Positions 18,900-25,229 of a stretch of 25,229 nt of DNA are shown here, piece by piece. Origin of the DNA: Zygnema circumcarinatum (taxonomy: Eukaryota; Streptophyta; Zygnematophyceae; Zygnematales; Zygnemataceae). Within the stretch, counting starts at the first letter, position 1. Every line of letters starts with the position of its first letter. The stretch covers positions 1,555,091 to 1,580,319 of the forward strand of contig CM074819.1 in assembly GCA_037447605.1 (NCBI GenBank), read 5' to 3'. The notes beneath the pieces are model-generated. The model made no database searches. It saw only the letters and a program-made list of their open reading frames with translations, and was not told the origin of the DNA. Made by a program: the position numbers and the translations under genes.

Positions 18900-19114
18900 T
18901 ACGATGTCGCCTCCTGCGAAAGTGCACGGCTCGAACCGCAACCGTGCGAGATTTCGTACAGTTTACGTTACCGGAAACGGTTATCGTACGACCGGACGCG
19001 TAAGATTGCAACGGGAGTCGACGGATCGTACATATACACCGGCCATTCGCATTAAAGAAGCCGTACGCTTCTGTCGCGAGAGTTGCCAGAAAGTGTACGA
19101 ATTTCGTACAGTTT
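18900..19114. promoter_or_regulatory. GTAC-rich block with TTCGTACAG repeats upstream of the kinesin leader
   Basis: At least seven GTAC cores in 215 bases, mostly as CGTAC(G). An identical 14-mer, ATTTCGTACAGTTT, stands at 18951-18964 and 19101-19114, exactly 150 bases apart. The motif is close to the SBP/SPL consensus (core CGTAC). It ends about 75 bases before the purine leader. Regulatory role inferred. Confidence 0.4.
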
Positions 19115-19184
19115 CCGTCCTGTCCGCTGATGGCCTCTTTGGTTCCCTTCCTGCCACTTGTCTCAGCTTTTGGTGTCAGCTGGA

Positions 19185-19775
19185 GTGGAGAGAGCGAGCG
19201 AGAGAGGGAAGGAAAGGGAGAGGGTGAGGGAGAGGGAGAGAGGGAGGGAGAAGGAGAGCGAGAGGAAGAGGGAGAGGGAGTGGGAGGAGAGGAAGAGAGG
19301 GAGGGGAGGGGGGAGGAAGGAGGGAGGAAGGGTGGGGGGGAAGGACAGGAAGGGAGGGAGAGGGGGAGGGAAGGACAGGAAGGGAGGAGGGAGGGAGACT
19401 GGAGCAAGCCTGGCAGCCATGGCTGCCAGCCACCTGCTGCCAAGGGCTCCCTACCTAGGGAAGGTGCTCGTCATGTGCTGAAGCGCTGCATTCTGAGGAT
19501 TTTTAGAGGAGGAAGAAGTGCTGGTTGGTGCTGAGGAGGGAGGTAGGGAGAGGGGGAAGGAGGGAGGGAGAGAGGGGGGAGGGAGGGAGGAGGGAGGCGC
19601 GGAGGGGAATAGGGAGGGCGAAGTGGGAGAAAGGAGAAGAGGAAGGAGGAAACAGGAAAAGGAGAAAGGAAGATACGGACGAGGGGAGGGACTAAGGGCA
19701 GGTGAAAGGGGGAGGGAGAGAGGGAAGAAGGGAGGAGAAAGGGAGCAGGAGGAGAAGGTGGAGGGTGGGAGAGCG
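19185..19775 (+). repeat. GA-rich leader of the kinesin gene, in two blocks
   Basis: Sense-strand purine repeats at about 19185-19400 and 19505-19775. They are separated by about 100 bases of mixed sequence containing a small upstream ORF. The second block ends at the kinesin ATG. The open frames on both strands are composition artefacts. Confidence 0.75.
19419..19481 (+). CDS. Candidate upstream ORF (20 codons) in the kinesin leader
   Basis: ATG at 19419 in a strong context (GCAGCCATGGCT), with TGA at 19479-19481. Its start codon sits at the centre of a perfect 20-bp palindrome (19410-19429). If transcription starts upstream of it, it would be met before the main ATG at 19782 and could lower kinesin translation. 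The transcription start is unknown. Confidence 0.3.
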   Translation: MAASHLLPRAPYLGKVLVMC

Positions 19776-19781
19776 TCCGCC

Positions 19782-22700
19782 ATGGATGCGGAGAAATTGG
19801 GAGGGCGGAGGCCCTCATCCCGGAGCAGAAGCTCTCCGAGATCCGGCTCTCCTCCTCGGAGGGCAACAGACAGAGGCAGTCTGTGGGATGGGAGATATGA
19901 CGGCTCGTCCTCAGCATACGATGATGTTTTGAATGCATCTGATGCAGGTATGTGCTGCATCCTGCTTTTTAGGGTTTGCTGAAAGTGGACCAACAACATG
20001 TGATTGGTACAAAATATGGCAGCGTTAGGGTTAGGGTTAGATTTTCCCTGCTGCTTTCTACAGCTGTATGCTGTAGGAGGGTGAGTTGGAACCTAGGGTT
20101 CGGATTTTTGGCACACGAAATATGATACTTTTGGATGATTCAGGGTTAGTAGCGGATGGGGAGGTCCACCATTCAGCTGAACAATGCAGCTTTGCGGTTT
20201 GTTAATTCTGCTGGACTGATTTTTCCGAGTGCACTATGCGCGTCTGAGTTCCGCCACCTGTCTGAATGCGGGCTTCAACAAGTCTCAATAGCTGTAAGAG
20301 AGCAGGGAAATAAGAATGAATTGTTTGCAAACGTTCAAAAGGATAAGTTTGTATATATACAGAGTAGACATGAGTTAATGAGAGAGAGTCAGACAGGGAA
20401 TTTGTGAGAGAGAGAGAGTGTGTCTGTGTGAGAGAGAGTGTCCAGGGGAGAAAGAGTCTCTGTGTGTGAGAGAGAGAGAGGGAGAGAGTCAGAGAGGGAG
20501 AGAGAGTCTGTGAGGGGGAGAGAGAGATCCTAATGCGTACAGATTCGGCGGCATTGTGCCTGCTAGTGCATGCAAGCATTACTGAAGGTGGGTTTCCTTT
20601 AAGGGTACACTGTAACGCATGACCCAATGGCAGCTGGCCACATCGGAAAGAAAGTGTGTACGTGGCAATCTGTAATTGGTCGTGCCTTTCAGGCTACCCT
20701 CGATGGAAACCCCCCCTGCTTTGGCAGATTGGAAGCATATGGGGAGCTATCTTCAAGTGGAGTGCAGCTGGATAACCTTACTAAAAAATGTGTTGCAATT
20801 TTGGAAACGAGGGAGATGGGTTCTATGCGATTAGACGATTCAGATGGAACTCACGTTCTCTATATTGGCATGGAAATTTTCCGGTATGAACTATGTCAGA
20901 TATGCGACAGTTTAGCCTCTTCTTGCGATCCTACACGGACAAAATGTAGATAGAAAGTTGTTGACAGCAGTAGGCCCTTGTATAGCCTAAGGGTCTTCGA
21001 AGAAGAGGCGGTGCTCTGTGTGGAAGAATGTCTGAAACATGAAGGCTAGATTGGAACTCAGCAACTCCCTTTCCTGACTGGGAGTATCGTGCCTCAGAAG
21101 TTAATTTGCACGTCGAAGTCTTCTTTAGCCGTTGTGCTGCCTTTCTCTCACCGACTTTTCTGAGCTTAAAGGGAGGCTTCATTATGGGTGGATGTTGTCC
21201 CCTGTACTTGCTGAATCACCCACACACCTCTCTCCTTCCCTGAAATTGAACATGTTTCGTAAGTTCTTATGTGTGTTGCTTTGGGCTTCAAAGTCTGGTT
21301 AAGATAACGGAAGGTAGGTTGACTGGAGTGCTGTTGTTTGGGCTTTTCAGAGAGAGTGCGAGTCACTATTCGAGTGAGACCGCCTAAAAAGGAGGAGCTC
21401 GAGCTGAATGAAGAGCCTGTAATGGACATCGATCCCAGCAAAGGACTCCTAATATTGCACAGGTATGGCATTTTGGGAACGCATTTGCAACTCATCAGTC
21501 CATGCAGAAGAAGGCTAACTTTCTACTCTCCACATACCCTTTTATTGCATTGTGTGTGCATGAGAAGAATGAGGAGAGGACGAGGGATGTGACCTAGAGA
21601 GAGAGAGAGAGAGCGAGAGAGAGAGCTCTCATTCTTTCCTGACTGCGCAGGGACGAGAGCACAGAGTTTCAGTTTGACGCTGTTCTGCCTCCCACTGCCA
21701 CTCAGGCGGATGTGTACACAGTGGCAGCAAAACCCGTCGTTGCAGTGCGTGCCTTTTCCATGCATTCAGTTCAGTTTCAGTTTCAGTTTAAACGCATTGC
21801 ATGTCAGTTCAAATCGAATGGTCCTTCACCTTGTTCTCCTTACCTCCTCTCTTCTTACTATTAAATGGACTGTTAAGTCCAAGCGAGCGAATGCACTGCC
21901 ACTTTTTATGAATGACGTGAGTTAAGAGGTCTAATGTGGTGTGAATATTGCCGTGTTATCTAGGACGTATTGAACGGATACAACGGAACAGTTATGGCTT
22001 ACGGACAAACTGGGGCCGGAAAAACATATACCCTGTCCAGCACTGAGCCAGGTCATCTGGGTGAGTGCAAAGCCGCCTGCATACTCTACATATTCTAATA
22101 TCAGGATTAGTCCTCTACTTTGAATTTTCCGTACTCTCAGATCTTGGACCAAAAGGAAAATTTCCCAAAAACCTTGCAAAAGAAACATAGTAGCTTCCTA
22201 GCGGTTCTCACAGTCTGTCGGAGCTTGAAGCTGGAAAATGAGGGTTTCAAAATTCAAGTGCTTTGAATTGATTTTGGAGTTCGAACTATGTGTTCTTACC
22301 TACTAGCTAACTAACTAATTAACCAATTAACTACGAACTATTACCTTGAAACTGCTTTGAGGCTTTACAGGGATCATTCCACGAGCAGCAGAGGAAGTTT
22401 TTTCAATGGCCAGAGCGGACGGAGCACACGACTACCGTGTTTCTATGTCCTATATTCAAATTTACATGGAAATGGTAAGTTATAATGACTCCATTTGGTC
22501 TAAATCACACCAACGATAGGTCGTATTTGGTCTCTTGAGGTCCTAAACCCAACACAAAATGGGTTATTTGTGAAACAGATTCAAGACCTTCTACGCCCTT
22601 CGAGCTCGAACATGCAAATTCGTGAAAGTGAAAATGGGGTCTACCTTTCCGGCGTTGAGGAGGTGGGTATAGAAGCAGTGAATTGCTGCTTTCACTTCGG

Positions 22701-24579
22701 CTGAACTTGATGTAGACTTACAGGTTTTCTCCAAAGGGCTTTTTTTGTTGAAGAATGGGGACTCACGAAGAGGTCTCTTGCCTGCATTTTCTGCAGGTGG
22801 AAGTGAAGTGTGTGGATGATTGCTTAAAACTTTTGTATTTGGGAGAGCGAAATCGGGCAGTTGCATTCACCAAGTTGGTGAGATGCTTTGAAAAACTAAA
22901 ACCCTTCTTATTCTAAGCCACATCCTTACAAGATTCTTGTAACAAGTATTAACAAGCAGCCTCCCAAAACATCAGCATTATGGGGACTCGTTCTGAACTT
23001 TCGAGTTTGATTTGAAATCAGATTCCATACTATTCATGTCTCTGATCTTTATTTGAAAACAACACGGAGTTCGTTTTCGATTTTAACGTTCTTTTGCAAA
23101 GAATGAGCTCCCCAAGTGGAGAATTGTACTTCTTAGAGCACTGTTCGAAAGCATCAGTTTTTCGTGCATACTTTTGAACAACACTACCTCAACAACACCC
23201 ACATGACTTATCCTGCCCTGCGATCTCACTCTATACTGAGACAAAATCTGCACCTTTAAGGCTTACATATATGCTAGTAATACATATTCTTTTCAAAACC
23301 TTACTTTTTCGGGAACGGAGGGGCAGAATGCGCATTCTTCTCGAAGCCATGCTATTGCAGTGATCACAGTGGAGAAGAAGCGAAGGAGGCAAAGTGACAG
23401 TCCCGAAGGGAAGGAGGGAGAGGGGAAGGCACCTCTCGCACCTGCTAAGGAGAAGTAAGCAGCTTCATGCCATTTCCTTATAAGCAATGCCTTCTTCCCT
23501 TCTCTCCTCCCTCCTGCCTTTCCCAATCACAAGTTTTCCTTCGACCTCCCGTATTGTGCCCCTTTGTAGTCAATTGCAAGTCTCTTTTTCCTTCGGACTC
23601 CTATTCCCTTATAATAATATCCTTGACACCGCCCCCTTTCCGCTTCTCTCCTTCCTCCCTTCGTTCCTTTCCTCGGCCCTCTCCCTCCTCTCTTACCCCT
23701 TCCCCTCCCCTCCTTGTCTTCTCCTCTCGCCCCACTCATCCCACCCACCTATTTCTCTCCTCTCCTTTCCCACCCATCCCACCTGCCTTTCGCCTTCCAC
23801 TCATCCATCCTCCCTGCCCTTCCCGCTGCTTCTTTTTTTTCCACCTTCCGTCCTCCCTCCCTCACTCCTTCCCTTTGTTTTCTCCCCTCCCTCCTCCCTA
23901 CCTTCCCTCACCCCTTTCCCCATTTTCCGTATACCTTCCACAACTCAATGGAAAAAGGCACTCGCACAGTTCGGGCAGAAGAAGGAATGCTCAGGAAAAT
24001 GGCTGAGACTAGTGAATAAAAGAACTAGAAAAACTTGTCTCTGTCGTTGATTTCATCGTCATTTTGTGACTTTTGACGCAATATTAAAAATTATCGTTAT
24101 GCAAATGGGTAGTTGAGCTAGAGGATGTGTAGCTTGCAGTGGTTCTATGGATCGAGAATTTGAAATTTGTTTTGGAAAGGTCTGATTGGCTGACTCTGTC
24201 CTTGTTTGTTACTTTTTGCATGGGTAGAATTCTTGTGGGTAAACTCTTCTTGGTGGATTTAGCGGGTTCTGAGCGTTTAAAAAAGTCAGGTAAAGTTCAA
24301 CTTTTTTGTTTGTTTGTCAACAGTTTGTCTTAACATTCGGCTTTTCTAAACCAGTCGGAATTTCCATATTCAGATAAAAAACCTGTTCTCCCTTAAAATA
24401 CCTGTGAATATCTTACCTTGGATTTACAGTTGACACCAACACTGGAGTTCTATGGAACTGAAACTGAAACTGAATTTGCATGGAAATGCCATCTGCAGGT
24501 TCCGAAGGAGTACGAGCGAATGAAGCCAAGAGTGTCAATTTGTCGTTAACTTCTTTAGGTATCTTACATGTTAACACCC

Positions 24580-24613
<34 letters not shown>

Positions 24614-25064
24614 GCTTTTGCTCTCTCTCTCTCTTAAGTTTGAAAGCATCATGTTGTGGAATAACACCATTTCATACAACTCAGGCTTGCTACGCTTTAA
24701 GTCATAAAACATGCGTTTTCTTTTCTGCTCAACATTGTGAAATTGCCTCCGATTAATGCTCGCAAAATCTCTCTCTCTCTGTCTTTCTCTCTCACTCTCT
24801 CTCTCTCGCTCTCTCTCTCTCTCATATTGCTTGGCTTCATGGTTCCAACATGTATAACAAGAGATTGTTTAACAAGTTGTTAGTACTTGCAAGAGCCCTC
24901 CGTTTCGGGATTTGTCGATATTGTTTTTTTGTGGTACACCAACTTTGTCTTTATGCTCATGTTCTATGTAGGAAAATGCATAAATGCCCGAGCGGACCCT
25001 ATGGCCACACATGTACCATTCCGTGACTCAAAGCTTACTCGCCTCCTGCAGGAATCCTTAGGAG
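19782..25064 (+). CDS. Kinesin motor protein, probably armadillo-repeat (KIN-U/ARK-like); 3' part outside the window
   Basis: A microtubule-dependent ATPase motor. Exons: 19782-19947, 21351-21462, 21651-21744, 21964-22060, 22371-22474, 22579-22662, 22797-22877, 23327-23454, 24228-24289, 24499-24558, 24972-25064; about 360 codons seen. All borders are GT-AG and the frame is kept; a further exon must follow. The start codon has an ideal context (CCGCCATGG). Residues 1-55 are a Ser/Arg/Pro-rich disordered head. The motor starts at [10 protein letters not shown]. It contains [20 protein letters not shown] (P-loop GQTGAGKT), NAHSSRSHA (switch I), [16 protein letters not shown] (switch II), [13 protein letters not shown] and [19 protein letters not shown]. 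The SLTSLGKCIN form and the short head are why I favour the armadillo-repeat kinesins. The armadillo region would lie beyond the window, so the subgroup is not proven. A Lys/Arg-rich loop ([18 protein letters not shown]) follows switch I. Confidence 0.93.
20025..20040 (+). repeat. Short TTAGGG run in kinesin intron 1
   Basis: TTAGGGTTAGGGTTAG, two and a half copies, about 80 bases after the first donor. It is the TTAGGG rather than the usual plant TTTAGGG unit. Too short to call an interstitial telomere. Confidence 0.6.
20400..20530 (+). repeat. GA/GTGT microsatellites in kinesin intron 1
   Basis: GAGAGAGAGTGTGTCTGTGTGAGAG-type mixed repeat on the sense strand. Confidence 0.7.
20624..20679. 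promoter_or_regulatory. Inverted CCAAT/G-box pair in kinesin intron 1
   Basis: CCAAT (20624-20628), eight bases, GCCACA (20637-20642; G of the core changed to A). Then, inverted, CGTGG (20661-20665), nine bases, ATTGG (20675-20679), which is a perfect ERSE-I match. It is the third copy of this arrangement. Inside a 1.4-kb first intron, it could serve an internal promoter or an intronic enhancer. Confidence 0.45.
20627..20953 (+). CDS. Unsupported ORF inside kinesin intron 1
   Basis: ATG to TAG, 108 codons, in non-repetitive sequence. No family is recognised and the product has no clear domain. The start codon overlaps the CCAAT box of the element at 20624. It may be chance, or a fragment of an alternative first exon of the kinesin gene, though it ends in its own stop. 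Confidence 0.15.
   Translation: MAAGHIGKKVCTWQSVIGRAFQATLDGNPPCFGRLEAYGELSSSGVQLDNLTKKCVAILETREMGSMRLDDSDGTHVLYIGMEIFRYELCQICDSLASSCDPTRTKCR
21597..21626 (+). repeat. GA microsatellite before the kinesin exon 3 acceptor
   Basis: GAGAGAGAGAGAGCGAGAGAGAGAG lies 25-55 bases upstream of the acceptor at 21650. Confidence 0.75.
21754..21788 (+). repeat. TTTCAG repeat in kinesin intron 3, one arm of a distant inverted repeat
   Basis: TTTTCCATGCA followed by four TTCAGT-type units, starting nine bases after the donor at 21745. Its reverse complement recurs at 24455-24487 in intron 9. TTTCAG also resembles an acceptor, so these are potential decoy splice sites. Confidence 0.75.
23476..23935 (+). repeat. 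Long pyrimidine tract in kinesin intron 8
   Basis: CTTCC/CCCTCC-rich sequence fills about 460 bases of intron 8 (23455-24227). The large open frames over it read as Pro/Ser/Leu runs and are not coding. The last 290 bases of the intron are ordinary AT-rich sequence. Confidence 0.85.
24455..24487 (+). repeat. CTGAAA repeat in kinesin intron 9, the other arm of the inverted repeat
   Basis: Three AACTGA-type units followed by ATTTGCATGGAAA, ending 11 bases before the acceptor at 24498. It is the reverse complement of 21754-21788, apart from a two-base gap and one unit fewer. CTGAAAC also resembles a branch-point site and is at a workable distance from the acceptor. Confidence 0.75.
24575..24824 (+). 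repeat. CT microsatellites in kinesin intron 10
   Basis: CTCTCTCTC runs at about 24575-24640 and 24768-24824, separated by ordinary sequence. The intron runs 24559-24971. Confidence 0.8.
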
Positions 25065-25211
25065 GTGGGTGCTTAGAATATGTGCTTTTACTGTCTTGTT
25101 TTCGTTAAGTCGAGTTCTGTTCTGTTGAATTACCATTCCCTTTCTATTCCACCTTCCTATATCCGTTCATGTCTCAGTTCTACTGTGGTTGAAGATGTTT
25201 ATATGTGGGGA

Positions 25212-25229
25212 GGGGGGGGGGGGGGGGGG
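25212..25229 (+). repeat. Poly-G run at the window end
   Basis: Eighteen G residues, preceded by GGGGA, form the last bases of the window, within the intron after kinesin exon 11. Such runs often stop sequencing or assembly. Confidence 0.85.

Larger units (their letters stand above)
17771..19781. other. Spacer between the divergent hydrolase and kinesin genes
   Basis: Contains the hydrolase promoter region with several ACGT-core boxes, a GCATGC run, a 12-bp minisatellite, a non-repetitive stretch (18370-18880) in which I see nothing coding, a GTAC-rich block (18900-19115), and the purine-rich leader of the kinesin gene (about 19185-19775). Confidence 0.6.

Noticed and set aside
13573-18996. 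Similarity of ACGGTTATACGACCGGAC in CHRD exon 5 to a string near 18976
   Set aside because: A short gapped match between a coding exon and a spacer, with no extension; probably chance.
23467-24050. Two overlapping 180-codon Pro/Ser/Leu frames
   Set aside because: They are the pyrimidine tract of kinesin intron 8.

Overview
The window is nuclear DNA of a green plant, most likely a streptophyte alga or an early-diverging land plant. It has intron-split genes with GT-AG borders and frame-keeping phases. One gene belongs to the chloroplast-import GTPase family (Toc159-like). Another is a plant-type FMO1-like flavin monooxygenase. I cannot name the species. No prokaryotic operon, rRNA, tRNA or CRISPR array is visible.

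Layout: (1) about 718-4260, plus strand, a Toc159-family GTPase gene (nine exons traced; its 5' side is lost in a 650-bp purine tract). (2) 4261-5594, spacer with telo-box repeats, G-boxes and a GA-rich leader. (3) 5595-8965, plus strand, a complete five-exon FMO1-like monooxygenase of 750 codons. (4) 8966-11506, spacer with a CATGCC minisatellite, a 200-bp MITE-like element, GTACGG motifs and a paired CCAAT/G-box element. (5) 11507-15583, plus strand, a complete seven-exon secreted protein with two CHRD-like repeats and a probable GPI tail. (6) 15584-16759, convergent spacer with a pyrimidine tract followed by a purine tract. (7) 17770-16760, minus strand, an intronless alpha/beta hydrolase. 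(8) 17771-19781, spacer between divergent genes, with G-boxes, two satellite-like repeats, a GTAC-rich block and a purine leader. (9) 19782-25064 and beyond, plus strand, a kinesin motor gene (eleven exons seen; it runs off the window), probably of the armadillo-repeat (ungrouped, KIN-U) kind.

The genes do not form an obvious pathway; they look like unrelated neighbours. What stands out lies between and around the exons. An inverted pair of CCAAT-N8-GCCACGTG half-sites recurs at three places; it fits the spacing of the ER-stress element ERSE-I. A pair of complementary repeats in kinesin introns 3 and 9 brackets exons 4-9. A three-exon CHRD module is duplicated, with matching intron positions. 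Purine tracts sit in gene leaders and pyrimidine tracts in many introns. All gene models were read by eye from splice borders, frame and family motifs; no search or alignment program was run. Family comparisons come from memory.
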